This document shows positions 53,128 through 62,069 of a DNA stretch of 64,000 nucleotides, piece after piece. The position numbers and the translations under genes were made by a program. The stretch's first letter is position 1. Each line of letters starts with the position of its first letter. Below the pieces are notes generated by a model. That model was not told the origin of the DNA. It saw only the letters and a list, made by a program, of their open reading frames with translations, and ran no database searches. Source of the stretch: Hyphomicrobiales bacterium (GTDB taxonomy: Bacteria; Pseudomonadota; Alphaproteobacteria; Rhizobiales; Rhizobiaceae); the NCBI GenBank assembly GCA_017305935.1, contig JAFKJU010000006.1:310001-374000 (forward strand), in the 5' to 3' direction.

Positions 53128-53147
53128 GCTTTTCATGCACATAAAAT
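53128..53147 (+). promoter_or_regulatory. Shared operator motif, copy A (hydrolase/SBP promoter)
   Basis: GCTTTTCAT-N4-ATAAAAT, 36 bases before the hydrolase start. The same 16 fixed bases with the same four-base gap occur at 61968-61987 in front of the C45 hydrolase operon on the other strand. Likely recognised by the GntR regulator at 62070. An inverted TTTCAT/ATGAAA pair (53131-53154) overlaps it. Confidence 0.6.
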
Positions 53148-53183
53148 TATGAAATAGTCTCTTCAACTGGAGGGAACACACGC

Positions 53184-54035
53184 ATGCGCAAAGTCGGCGG
53201 TCACGGTCAAAAGCTTTCCTATTACGATTTCGGGCATACCACGGTTTACGCCTCACGCTTCGATCAGCGTTTTCCCTATTGCGCATATGTTCCCGACGAT
53301 TACGAGGAAGATGGCGAAAAGACCTATCCGCTGGCGGTCATCGTTCATGGGACGGAGCGCGGCATGCTGGCCTATCGCGACGCCTTTGCCGATTTTGCCG
53401 AGGCCAACGGCGTCATTGTTCTCTGCCCGCTCTTTCCAGCGAACATCTGCTTTCCCGGTGATCTTTCGTCCTACAAAATGCTAAGGGCGGGTGATCTGCA
53501 CTACGATGCCGTCATGCTCGATATGATCGCCGAGATTCAAGAGAAATACCGCATCGAGGGCGACCGGGTGATGATGTACGGTTTTTCCGGCGGCGGGCAT
53601 TTCACCCATCGTTTCCTGTATCTGCATCCCGAACGCCTTCTCGCCGCCTCGATCGGCGCGCCGGGCGTGGTGACGCTGCTCGATTTCGACCATGATTTCT
53701 GGGTCGGCGTGCGCGATTTCGAAAAGGTCTTCGGCAAGGCGGTCGATCTCGAGGCGATGCGCAAGGTCGCGGTGCAGATGGTGATCGGCGGCGACGACCT
53801 CGAAACCTGGGAAATCACCATCAAACCCGGCGATGCCTGGTACATGCCGGGCGCGGATCTGGCCGGCGCAACCCGCAACGACCGCATGCGCGCGCTCAAA
53901 CGCAGCTTCGAGCAGTACGGCATCGCCGTGCGCCACGATATCGTTCCGGGCATCGCCCATGACGACCGCGAACTGATCGGCCAGGTGAAGGACTTCTTTG
54001 CAGAAACGCTGGGCGCGAACCGCGCGCGCTCCTGA
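53184..54035 (+). CDS. Alpha/beta hydrolase, copy 1 of a paralogous pair
   Basis: 283 residues. Alpha/beta hydrolase fold with HGTE near 55-58 (oxyanion region), nucleophile Ser135 in GFSGGGHF, and a C-terminal His near 259 in GIAHDDRE. It resembles polyhydroxybutyrate-depolymerase/esterase-like hydrolases; no signal peptide is seen, so it is probably cytoplasmic. A clear paralogue is encoded at 56456-57325 on the opposite strand of the same locus (shared LSSYK, GFSGGGHF, DHDFWVGVR, AVRHDIVPG). It precedes the peptide-type binding protein. The start follows GGAGGG. Probably cleaves an ester or amide in the imported compound. Confidence 0.85.
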   Translation: MRKVGGHGQKLSYYDFGHTTVYASRFDQRFPYCAYVPDDYEEDGEKTYPLAVIVHGTERGMLAYRDAFADFAEANGVIVLCPLFPANICFPGDLSSYKMLRAGDLHYDAVMLDMIAEIQEKYRIEGDRVMMYGFSGGGHFTHRFLYLHPERLLAASIGAPGVVTLLDFDHDFWVGVRDFEKVFGKAVDLEAMRKVAVQMVIGGDDLETWEITIKPGDAWYMPGADLAGATRNDRMRALKRSFEQYGIAVRHDIVPGIAHDDRELIGQVKDFFAETLGANRARS

Positions 54036-54068
54036 CGACAACGAAGCGGGGAACAATCGGAGACGACC

Positions 54069-55613
54069 ATGAACCGGATATTCTTGATTTCGACGGCGCT
54101 GGCGGCGGGATTGCTGTTTGGCGCCGCCGCGCAGGCCAGCACCCTCAACATTCGCATCAACGCCGATATTCGCGGCGTCGAGGGGCTGAACCGCGACGCC
54201 AATACCGACACCGTGCTGCACCACATCTTCGAGACCCTGGTCGGGTTTCGCGACGACCTGACGATCGGCCCGGTGCTGGCCGAATCCTGGACGGTGTCCG
54301 ACGACGGCAAGACCTACACCTTCACGCTGCGCGACGGCGCGACCTTCCACAATGGCGACCCCGTGACCTCGGCGGACGTCAAATGGAACTGGGATCGGCG
54401 TGTCGCCGCCGGCGCGGCCTGGTTCTGCAATGCGTTCTTCGATGGCTCACAGGGGCTGAAGGTCGAGGCAGTGGAAACGCCCGATCCGCGCACCGTCGTC
54501 TTCAAGATCAACGAGCCGAATGCGCTGTTCCTCGCCCAGCTTGCCAATATCCAGTGCAACGCCTGGATCGCCAGCCCGAAGAATGTCGGCGCCGATGGCA
54601 AGTGGATCGGCGACAGCGCCATCGGCAGCGGCTCGTTCAAGCTGAAGGAATGGCAAAAGGGCCAATACGTCACGCTGGAAAAATATGCCGGCTACAAGCC
54701 GCTGAAGGAAAAGGCGAGCGGCTACGCGGGCGACCGCACCGCATTGGTCGACGAGGCCAAATTCATGATCATCCCGGATACTTCGGCCGCCGAAACCGCC
54801 CTGTTTGCCGGGGAAATCGACGTGCTGGAGAATTTCGAATCGCAGCGCATCGAGGAAGCCAAGGGACGCGGCGTGCAGGTGATGACCACCGCCGGCCTGT
54901 CGCTGACGCCGCTTCTGATCCAGACGAACGATCCGCTGATGTCGAACGTCAAGCTGCGCCAGGCGATTGCCCATGCCATCGACTTCAAGCAGATCGCTGC
55001 CGCGCGCACGGCCGGCCTTGCGGAGTTCAATCCGTCCGGCGTGCCGCAGGCCAGCGCCTTCTTCGATCAGGATTTCCTGAAATGGCCGGATTACAATCCC
55101 GAAACCGCCAAGGCGCTGTTGGCCGAGGCCGGCTACAAGGGCGAAACGATCAAGATCCAGACCAACACCCGCTACCAGGGCATGTATGAAAACAGCGTGC
55201 TGGTGCAGGCGATGCTGGCGAGCGCCGGCATCAATGCCGAGCTGGAAGTGCTGGATTGGGCGGCCCAGCTCGACAATTATCTGGCCGGCAAGTTCCAGAT
55301 GCAGTCCTTCGGTTATTCCGCCCGCCTCGATCCCTCGCAATTCTACGGCATCATCATCGGCGACAAGAAGACCGACCTGACGGCGCAGTGGGACAATCCC
55401 GAGGCCAACCAGTTGCTCCTGAAATCGACGAAGACGACGAATTTCGAGGAGCGCAAGGCGATCTTCAAGCAGATCCACGAATTGATGGCCAGGGATGTGC
55501 CGATCCTCGGCATCTATTACGAGCCGGTCGTCGCCGCCGTCGGGGCCAAGATCGAAGGCTTTGCCGTGTGGCCGGCCGACAAGGAACGCGCCTGGGGCGT
55601 CAAGAAGAACTGA
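54069..55613 (+). CDS. Peptide/oligopeptide-type ABC substrate-binding protein (family 5)
   Basis: 514 residues with a Sec signal (MNRIFLISTALAAGLLFGAA, cleavage near AQAS), then the family-5 pattern: LAESWTVSDDGKTYTFTLRD, FHNGDPVTSADVKWNW, GSGSFKLKEW and KLRQAIAHAIDFKQI. Its permeases and ATPase are on the opposite strand (57322-60760), an unusual split of one importer over two convergent units joined by a shared promoter motif. It ends in a strong terminator. Confidence 0.92.
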   Translation: MNRIFLISTALAAGLLFGAAAQASTLNIRINADIRGVEGLNRDANTDTVLHHIFETLVGFRDDLTIGPVLAESWTVSDDGKTYTFTLRDGATFHNGDPVTSADVKWNWDRRVAAGAAWFCNAFFDGSQGLKVEAVETPDPRTVVFKINEPNALFLAQLANIQCNAWIASPKNVGADGKWIGDSAIGSGSFKLKEWQKGQYVTLEKYAGYKPLKEKASGYAGDRTALVDEAKFMIIPDTSAAETALFAGEIDVLENFESQRIEEAKGRGVQVMTTAGLSLTPLLIQTNDPLMSNVKLRQAIAHAIDFKQIAAARTAGLAEFNPSGVPQASAFFDQDFLKWPDYNPETAKALLAEAGYKGETIKIQTNTRYQGMYENSVLVQAMLASAGINAELEVLDWAAQLDNYLAGKFQMQSFGYSARLDPSQFYGIIIGDKKTDLTAQWDNPEANQLLLKSTKTTNFEERKAIFKQIHELMARDVPILGIYYEPVVAAVGAKIEGFAVWPADKERAWGVKKN

Positions 55614-55633
55614 GCCTCTTTCCCATCGAGATG

Positions 55634-55658
55634 AAAGGCGGGCAAACCCGCCTTTTTT
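55634..55658 (+). terminator. Rho-independent terminator after binding-protein gene
   Basis: Arms AAAGGCGGG and CCCGCCTTT around CAAA, then a T-run to 55658. Classic form; ends the hydrolase/binding-protein operon, with the MOSC gene convergent beyond. Confidence 0.88.
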
Positions 55659-55714
55659 CATGGGCGTTTTGCCGCTTCGGGAGAGCTTGTAAAAGGGTAT
55701 CGCCGGCGTGCCGG

Positions 55715-56452
55715 TTACCTGTCCGCGAAACCGATGGTGTCGCCGACACGAAGGGTCGCTTCGCCGTCCACGGTGCACAGCGCGCCAAAACCGCCCTCGC
55801 CATGCTGGCTGATCTTGTGCAGCACGGCTGGCATGAAGGCCAACTCCCCTTGCGCCAGCGCAGTGAAGGTACAGCGCGCGCAGGGCTCGGAAAAGGTGAC
55901 GATCGCATCGCCGATGGCGAGCTTGCGGCCGATCAGCCGTTGTTCGACCAGGCCGGTGAATTCGGGATCGGTCTCGACGACGATATTGGGGCGGAAGCGG
56001 CGCGGCTGCACCTCTTCCGGCCTGCCGAGAAGGTCGCCCAGCTCGCGCAGGGAGGCGGTGGTCAGCAAGTGAATGTCGGCACGCTGGTAGCGTGGCGCGA
56101 TCCTGCCCTCAGCCTCCGAACCATAGGGCAGATGCGGGCGAAAGGCGGCCGGAAAGCCGAGGAAGCGGCTGGCCATCTCCGCCGCCTCGGCGGAATCGAC
56201 GGGGAGCCAGGCGCTGTCGCCGTCGCTGACCTCGATGCCATCAGGGCCGATGCGCGAATGCAGGTTCGGCAGCGGTCGCCAGGGCTTGCGGTTTTCCGGT
56301 GCGGCGATTTCGCCGCTTTGCGCCTCGACGATACCCCACAGCCGGTCATGTTCGAAACCGCCGGGCGAAAGCCGTGCTTGTTCCAGACGTTCGCCGCCCA
56401 TGGAACTGACGGGATAGCGCCAGAGTTCGATAACGCGGCCGAAGGATTGCAT
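55715..56452 (-). CDS. MOSC-domain protein (YcbX/mARC-like)
   Basis: 245 residues. A small N-terminal beta-barrel part (RVIELWRYPVSSMGGERL) is followed by a MOSC domain with RFRPNIVVETD and the molybdenum-liganding-type cysteine in FSEPCARCTF. MOSC proteins of this kind bind sulfurated molybdenum cofactor and can reduce N-hydroxylated compounds; YcbX adds a ferredoxin domain, absent here. It follows the second alpha/beta hydrolase by three bases and is the last gene of the minus-strand operon. It may act on an N-oxygenated group of the imported compound, but that is inference. Confidence 0.83.
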   Translation of the reverse strand: MQSFGRVIELWRYPVSSMGGERLEQARLSPGGFEHDRLWGIVEAQSGEIAAPENRKPWRPLPNLHSRIGPDGIEVSDGDSAWLPVDSAEAAEMASRFLGFPAAFRPHLPYGSEAEGRIAPRYQRADIHLLTTASLRELGDLLGRPEEVQPRRFRPNIVVETDPEFTGLVEQRLIGRKLAIGDAIVTFSEPCARCTFTALAQGELAFMPAVLHKISQHGEGGFGALCTVDGEATLRVGDTIGFADR

Positions 56453-56455
56453 GTC

Positions 56456-57325
56456 TCATCCCTTTCTTGAGGAGGCGAGAACCGTGGAGAACCAGTGCTG
56501 TACCACCGACACCATGGCCCGGCCATCATGGCCGGCGCCGGGAACGATATCGTGGCGCACGGCAATACCACAGGATTCAAGGCTTTCGCGCAAGGCCGCC
56601 ATGCGCTGCAGCCGGTTGGCCTCGGCCAGGCTTTCGGCGCCCGGCATCCACCAGCTGTCTTGCGGTGTCAGGCGAATTTCCCAAGTCTCCTTGTCCTCGC
56701 CGCCGATCACCATCTGCACGGGAACCCGACGCATGGCCTCGATATCCAGCGCCGTGCCGAAGATCGCCTCGAAATTGCGCACGCCGACCCAGAAATCATG
56801 ATCCGGGTCCAGCAGCGTCACGATACCCGGGGCGCCGATGGAAACGCCCATCAGCCGCTCGGGATGGATGTAGAGAAAACGGTGCGCAAAATGGCCGCCG
56901 CCGGAAAAGCCGTGCAGCAGGAAGCGATCCGAACGCAGGCGATAGCGCTCCGCCACCTCCGCCACCATGTCGAGCAGCACCAGGTCGTAGGCGATGCCGC
57001 CATCCCTCATGAGCTTGTAGCTGGACAACTCGCCCGGTGCCGACATGCCGGCGGGGAAAAGCGGGGCCAGGATGATGGCGCGCTCGCGTTCGGCGAAGTC
57101 TTCAAAGAAGTTGCGATAGGTTTCCGCCGAGCGCGCCGTGCCATGGACGAGCACCACCAGGTCGAATGCTTCCCCTCCCTGCCCGTCGTATTCGCGCGGA
57201 ACATAGAGGCAATAGCAAAGCCGCGGCTCCATGCGGCTGGCGAAATAGGGGGTACGGCCGCGATCGTAGAAGCCGAGGCGGCCGGCCATGCCACCTTCCC
57301 GGAGCGGAGGCGGCGCGAAACTCAT
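56456..57325 (-). CDS. Alpha/beta hydrolase, copy 2 of a paralogous pair
   Basis: 289 residues: HGTA near 61-64, nucleophile Ser141 in GFSGGGHF, C-terminal His near 266 in PGAGHDGR. It aligns with the protein at 53184-54035 through most of its length, so one is a duplicate of the other. The start overlaps the ATPase stop by four bases (ATGA). Because both units carry one copy, two related ester or amide bonds, or two substrate variants, may be handled. Confidence 0.85.
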   Translation of the reverse strand: MSFAPPPLREGGMAGRLGFYDRGRTPYFASRMEPRLCYCLYVPREYDGQGGEAFDLVVLVHGTARSAETYRNFFEDFAERERAIILAPLFPAGMSAPGELSSYKLMRDGGIAYDLVLLDMVAEVAERYRLRSDRFLLHGFSGGGHFAHRFLYIHPERLMGVSIGAPGIVTLLDPDHDFWVGVRNFEAIFGTALDIEAMRRVPVQMVIGGEDKETWEIRLTPQDSWWMPGAESLAEANRLQRMAALRESLESCGIAVRHDIVPGAGHDGRAMVSVVQHWFSTVLASSRKG

Positions 57326-58983
57326 GATCCCGCCGCCTGCCTCTGCGCCGCCTCGCCGGCAAAGGAGCGGTCGAGCAGCATGGCCGCGTCGAGCAGCCGG
57401 CGGGTATAGGCCTGCTGGGGCCGGTCGAAGACGTCGTCACGCGCACCGATTTCGACGATGCGGCCGTTTTCCATCACCGCAACGCGGTCCGCCACCTGTT
57501 CCACCGCGCCGAGATCGTGGGAAACGAACAGGCAGGCGAAACCGTATCGTGCCTGCAGGTCGCGAAACAATTTCAGGGTCTGTTTCTGCACGGTCATGTC
57601 GAGCGCCGAAACCGGCTCGTCGGCGACCACGAAGGCCGGCCGGCCGACGATGGCGCGGGCAATCGCCACGCGCTGGCGCTGGCCGCCCGAAAGTTGATGC
57701 GGAAAACGGTCCGCGAACTCAGGCGCGAGGCCGACTTCCGCGAAAACCTCCCGCACCCGCTCCTGCCGCTTGGCGCGATCCAGGCCTGGGTCGAGCTTCA
57801 GCGGCTCGCCGACGATATCGGCGATGCGCTGGCGCGGATCGAGTGAGGAATAGGGATCCTGGAAGACGATCTGGATTGCCTGCCGCAGGTTGCGGCTCGT
57901 CGCGGCCCGGTCATAAGCGAGCGGCTGGCCGCGAAACGCCATGCTGCCTTGCGAAGGCGTCACCAGCCCGACGATGGCGCGGCCGAGCGTCGTCTTGCCC
58001 GAGCCGGAGGCCCCGACCAGCGCCAGCGTTTCGCCCCGGTTGACCGTCAGGTCGACACCGTGGACGGCGCGTTTTCCCGCTGTCTTGCCAAACAGTTTCG
58101 CGCGGCCCGGATAATCGATGACGATATCCTTCAGCTCGATCAGCGGCTCGACGGCAGTGTCGGCCAGACGAATGCCGCCGGCGCTGCGGCGCGGCAGGGC
58201 ATCGACGAGGCGTCTGGTATAATCATGCTTGGGCGCATGCAGAACCTCGGCGCTGCCGCCCTGCTCGACCGCCTTACCCTTGTGCATGACGACGACATTG
58301 CGCACGTAATGGGAGACCATGCCGAGATCGTGGCTGATCAACAGCACCGACGTGTTGTTTTCCTGCGTCAGTTCCACCATCAGGTCGAGGACGTCGCGCT
58401 GGATCAGCGTGTCGAGCGCCGTGGTCGGCTCGTCGGCGATCAGCAATGCCGGCTTGAGCAGCATGACCGAGGCGAGCATGATGCGCTGACGCATGCCGCC
58501 GGAAAATTCATGCGGATAGGCGGCGAGACAACGCTGCGGATCCTGAATGCGGATGCGCTCCAGCATGGCGAGGCTGCGGTCGCGGATCTCGCCCTTGCCG
58601 AGCTTGCGGTGCAGCGCCAGTCCCTCGGCCATCTGCTGGCCGATGGTCATCGACGGGTTGAGCGACACCATCGGCTCCTGGAACACCATGCCGATCTCGG
58701 CGCCCCTGATCTCGCGAAGCTTGGCCGGCGGCAGCGTCGTCAGATCGATGCCCCGCAGGCGTATCCGGCTTTCCGGCGCCACCTCGAACGGCGGCGGCAG
58801 CAGGCCGAGCACCGAGCGCGCCGCCATGGTCTTGCCGGAGCCGGATTCGCCGACCAACGCCAGCATCTCGCCGGCCGGCAGCGCAAAGCTCAAATCGTCG
58901 ACGACGGTGAAGCCGCTGCGGTTTATCCGCACCGAGAGGTTTTCGACCGAGAGGATGGTCTCTTTTTCGTCTGCAACGGCCAT
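57322..58983 (-). CDS. Oligopeptide-type ABC transporter, fused dual ATPase
   Basis: 553 residues with two ATPase units: Walker A GESGSGKTM and GASGSGKTT, signatures FSGGMRQR and LSGGQRQR, Walker B LIADEPTTALD and VVADEPVSALD, and the DppD-typical HDYTRRLVDALP after the first unit. ATG 58983 starts five bases after the permease stop. It should energise the importer that uses the binding protein at 54069. Confidence 0.92.
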   Translation of the reverse strand: MAVADEKETILSVENLSVRINRSGFTVVDDLSFALPAGEMLALVGESGSGKTMAARSVLGLLPPPFEVAPESRIRLRGIDLTTLPPAKLREIRGAEIGMVFQEPMVSLNPSMTIGQQMAEGLALHRKLGKGEIRDRSLAMLERIRIQDPQRCLAAYPHEFSGGMRQRIMLASVMLLKPALLIADEPTTALDTLIQRDVLDLMVELTQENNTSVLLISHDLGMVSHYVRNVVVMHKGKAVEQGGSAEVLHAPKHDYTRRLVDALPRRSAGGIRLADTAVEPLIELKDIVIDYPGRAKLFGKTAGKRAVHGVDLTVNRGETLALVGASGSGKTTLGRAIVGLVTPSQGSMAFRGQPLAYDRAATSRNLRQAIQIVFQDPYSSLDPRQRIADIVGEPLKLDPGLDRAKRQERVREVFAEVGLAPEFADRFPHQLSGGQRQRVAIARAIVGRPAFVVADEPVSALDMTVQKQTLKLFRDLQARYGFACLFVSHDLGAVEQVADRVAVMENGRIVEIGARDDVFDRPQQAYTRRLLDAAMLLDRSFAGEAAQRQAAGS

Positions 58984-58988
58984 GGGGG

Positions 58989-59822
58989 TCAATCCTGCAT
59001 CTTCGGGTCGAGCCAGTCGCGCACCGCATCGCCGAGGAGATTCACGCCGAGCAGCGCAATCGAGATGCAGAGGCCGGGCAAAATGACGATATGCGGCGCC
59101 TGATTGATGTAAGGCCGGCCGGTGGAGAGCATATTGCCCCAACTCGGCGCCGGCGGCGGTACGCCAAGCCCGAGGAAGGACAGGGCGCTTTCCGACAGCA
59201 CCACCCAGCCGAACATCGTCGTCGCCAGCACCATGACCGGCGCCACGCAATTCGGCAGCACATGCCGCAACATGGTGACGATCTCGCTATTGCCCATCAC
59301 CCGGGACGCCTCGACATATTCCCGCTCGCGGATCGAGAGGACCGTGCCGCGCACGACGCGGACCGCGACCGGCATATAGGCGATGCCGAGCGCGACGATG
59401 ATGCCGTTTCGACTGGCGCCGAACACGGCCATGAAACCCAATGCCAGCAGCAGGCCGGGAAAGGCAAGCAGCGCATCGTTGACCATCATCAGCAGGCGAT
59501 CCGTCCAGCCGCGCAGGAAACCGGCGAGAATGCCGAAGATAGTGCCGAAGACGATGGCGAAGATAACAGTGGAAAAGGCGATCCAGGCGCTGGTGCGCGC
59601 GCCATAGATCAGCCGGCTGAGAATATCGCGGCCGAATTCGTCGGCGCCGAGCAGGTGATCTGGCGACGGCCCCTTGAGGCGGGCGAGCAGATCGAGCTTC
59701 AGGGGATCGTAAGGCGCAAGCCACGGACCGAAGATCGCCACGAACAGCAGCAGGCCGACGACGACGATGCCGATGAGGCCGTTGAACCTTATGGCCGGAA
59801 TGCGAAGAGCCCGTGCGATCAT
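58989..59822 (-). CDS. Oligopeptide-type ABC transporter permease (DppC-like)
   Basis: 277 residues: GLIGIVVVGLLLFVAIFGPWLAPYDP as first span and loop, LLGADEFGRDILSR, six spans, and the docking loop EREYVEASRVMGNSEIVTML. The start overlaps the DppB-like stop by four bases (ATGA). Confidence 0.92.
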   Translation of the reverse strand: MIARALRIPAIRFNGLIGIVVVGLLLFVAIFGPWLAPYDPLKLDLLARLKGPSPDHLLGADEFGRDILSRLIYGARTSAWIAFSTVIFAIVFGTIFGILAGFLRGWTDRLLMMVNDALLAFPGLLLALGFMAVFGASRNGIIVALGIAYMPVAVRVVRGTVLSIREREYVEASRVMGNSEIVTMLRHVLPNCVAPVMVLATTMFGWVVLSESALSFLGLGVPPPAPSWGNMLSTGRPYINQAPHIVILPGLCISIALLGVNLLGDAVRDWLDPKMQD

Positions 59823-60760
59823 GCCGTCACCCTTGGATCGAGGAGCGGATAAAGGAGATCGACCAGCAGGTTGACCACCACATAGATAAAGGCCGTAAAC
59901 AGCAGGCAGCCCTGCACGACGGGATAATCGCGGGCATAGATGCCGTCGACCAGCAGGCGGCCGAGGCCGGGAATGGTAAAGACGGTCTCGATGACGGCGA
60001 TATTGGCAAGCAGGCTGCCGAGAACCAAGCCGATCAGCGTCAAGGTCGGGGCAAAGGCGTTCTTGAAGGCATGGCGCCACATGACCGCCGCCTCCGACAG
60101 GCCCTTGGCGCGCGCATGGGTGATATATTCCAGCCGCGCCACCTCGATGGTGCTGGCCCGCGCCATGCGGGTGATCGAGCCGGATTCGACCAGAACCAGC
60201 GTGACGACGGGCAGGATGATATAAAGCAATGCGCTGCCGAAATCGCGGCTGAATGGCACATAGCCGACGACCGGCAGCCAGCCGAGCTTTAATCCGAAGA
60301 TCAGAAGCAGCATCAACCCGGCCCAGAAACTCGGGATCGACAGCAACAGCGTGGAGGCCGCGATCACGGCGATATCGCCACTGCGGTTCTGCCGCCAGGC
60401 GGCGAACATGCCGGCCGGCACGGCGATGACGGTGGCGAACAGAACGGCCACGAGAACGATGGTCGCCGAGACGGAGAAGCGTTCGAGGATCAGCGGCAGG
60501 ACGGCCTGGCGGGTGGAGATCGACTGGCCGAAATCGCCGGTCAGCACATTGCCGAGCCAATAGAGATATTGCAGCGCGATCGGCCGATCGAGGCCCATTT
60601 CGGCGCGCAAGGCTTCCACCTGTCCCGGCTGGGCGAGATCGCCCAGCATCAACGCCGCCGGATCGCCCGGAATCATGCGCATCAGCACGAAGACAATGAT
60701 CGAGACCAGGAACAGGGTCGGGATCGACGAGGCGATCCGGGTCAGGATGAAGCGGACCAT
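59819..60760 (-). CDS. Oligopeptide-type ABC transporter permease (DppB-like)
   Basis: 313 residues with the DppB opening (FILTRIASSIPTLFLVSIIV), RMIPGDPAALMLGD, LDRPIALQYLYWLGNVLTGD and the late FTIPGLGRLLVDGI. The start at 60760 has AGGAGGAG upstream and overlaps the C45 hydrolase stop by 19 bases. Confidence 0.92.
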   Translation of the reverse strand: MVRFILTRIASSIPTLFLVSIIVFVLMRMIPGDPAALMLGDLAQPGQVEALRAEMGLDRPIALQYLYWLGNVLTGDFGQSISTRQAVLPLILERFSVSATIVLVAVLFATVIAVPAGMFAAWRQNRSGDIAVIAASTLLLSIPSFWAGLMLLLIFGLKLGWLPVVGYVPFSRDFGSALLYIILPVVTLVLVESGSITRMARASTIEVARLEYITHARAKGLSEAAVMWRHAFKNAFAPTLTLIGLVLGSLLANIAVIETVFTIPGLGRLLVDGIYARDYPVVQGCLLFTAFIYVVVNLLVDLLYPLLDPRVTA

Positions 60761-61926
60761 CGGCTCTCCTCCTCGGTTCTGTCCGGGCAAGCGCCGGCCG
60801 CGCGGGCAAGCGCGCCTTCCTCCATCGTCAGGTCGTAACGCGTGAACTCGCGGTTGATCGCCGGCAGCGGCGCGACCTCCATGATGCCCTTGGCCGGTTC
60901 GCAGAGGATCATCGCCACCGTCGCCGAGAGATTGCCGCCCTCCTTGGCCATCGGCGCGCGGCAGACGCAGAACGGGGCGGCGAAATCGTCGAAGAAAGCA
61001 CGCTTGAGATCGTCGGCGGTCAGCTTGCCGCCGGTTTCCGCCAGGACTTTCTGAACGCGGTGGTCGCGGTAGAGACTGTCGGGAACGCTGGCAAGGCCGG
61101 TTTCCTTCAGCTTCGACAGCGCAATCGCGCTTTGCCAGTGGTTGGCATGCACGATCAAGCCGTTTTGTGGATAGATCGGGAAGGCCTCGTCCGGCGCGCA
61201 TTCGAGATCGACCGCATAGCCCTCGGCCGTGCTCAACATCATGTTGTTGGAGCCGGATTTCGGCGTGATGGCGACGACGCGCAAGGCCAGGGCGAAATGT
61301 TGCGCCTCCAGCGCCCGGCGGCGGATGAAGGGCAAGGGAATGCCCATGTCGCGGTAATCGCGGTCGCTTTCCAGATAATTGGCGGTGATGGTGATGCCGG
61401 CGGCGTTGAAGCCGCTGCGCGCCAGGCCGCCGGCCTCGGTGAAGGTCAGGATATCCGGCCCGTCCTCACGCAGGATGCGCAGCACGATGGAAGTATCGGC
61501 GCATTCGGCGCGCCAATCCCAGTTCTGGCCGTGGATGACGGTGGCGTCGCGCGTCACCTCCGGCAGCAGCACCGCGCCGGTGCAGCCATCCGGCTCCTCA
61601 TCGGCGACGCCGGCCTCCAGCCGCGCCAGTTGCAGCACCTCGGTGCGGGCATTGACGAGCACGATGGCTGAGAGATCGACACCGGCGCCCTCGGCAATGC
61701 CTTCCATCTCGGTCACCAGATCGGGCGCCCAATCGCGGATGCGCGGCAGGAAGGCGGTGACCAGGCGCTCGATATTGGCATCGTCGAAGCCAAGGCGATG
61801 CAGTTGATCGGTGTAGAGCCCGGCCGAAAGCCGGATGCGTTCGCGCGCTGTCTCGCCATAGATGCGCCCACGCTGACGCGGCGCGCCGCTGATCTCAATG
61901 AGAGGAAAGGGAGTGATCTTTGCCAT
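60742..61926 (-). CDS. C45-family Ntn-hydrolase (penicillin acyltransferase-like)
   Basis: 394 residues of the acyl-CoA:6-aminopenicillanic-acid acyltransferase family. The hallmark is a Gly-Cys self-cleavage site in PDGCTGAVLL, with the nucleophile at Cys115; it would become the N-terminal residue of the beta chain after autoproteolysis. Other features are QRGRIYGETA near the N-terminus and HGQNWDWRAE and ITANYLESDRDY after the cleavage site. Bacterial members hydrolyse amide bonds of N-acyl compounds or peptides. First gene of the minus-strand importer operon and divergent from the GntR regulator. ATG 61950 is an alternative start. Likely attacks the imported compound first. Confidence 0.86.
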   Translation of the reverse strand: MAKITPFPLIEISGAPRQRGRIYGETARERIRLSAGLYTDQLHRLGFDDANIERLVTAFLPRIRDWAPDLVTEMEGIAEGAGVDLSAIVLVNARTEVLQLARLEAGVADEEPDGCTGAVLLPEVTRDATVIHGQNWDWRAECADTSIVLRILREDGPDILTFTEAGGLARSGFNAAGITITANYLESDRDYRDMGIPLPFIRRRALEAQHFALALRVVAITPKSGSNNMMLSTAEGYAVDLECAPDEAFPIYPQNGLIVHANHWQSAIALSKLKETGLASVPDSLYRDHRVQKVLAETGGKLTADDLKRAFFDDFAAPFCVCRAPMAKEGGNLSATVAMILCEPAKGIMEVAPLPAINREFTRYDLTMEEGALARAAGACPDRTEEESRWSASS

Positions 61927-61967
61927 ATGCGCTGCCTTCGGTTCCGTCATTCACCAAAGCATAATGC

Positions 61968-61987
61968 ATTTTATCGATATGAAAAGC
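61968..61987 (-). promoter_or_regulatory. Shared operator motif, copy B (C45 operon promoter)
   Basis: On the minus strand reads GCTTTTCAT-N4-ATAAAAT, matching copy A at 53128-53147 at all fixed positions. It lies about 40 bases upstream of the C45 start, in the divergent region shared with the GntR gene. Confidence 0.6.
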
Positions 61988-62069
61988 AATAAATTCGAAA
62001 AATGCGGAGTCGCATTGCGCCGCAGGCGCGCTATAATGCAAGAGCGAAACAAGGGGCGTCTTGGACGAC

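Larger units (their letters stand above)
52795..53183. other. Intergenic region with terminator and promoter, no gene
   Basis: About 390 bases. The left part holds the kinase terminator. The middle has no credible frame. The right part (from about 53110) turns AT-rich and carries the regulatory motif and promoter of the hydrolase/peptide-binding-protein operon. Confidence 0.65.
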
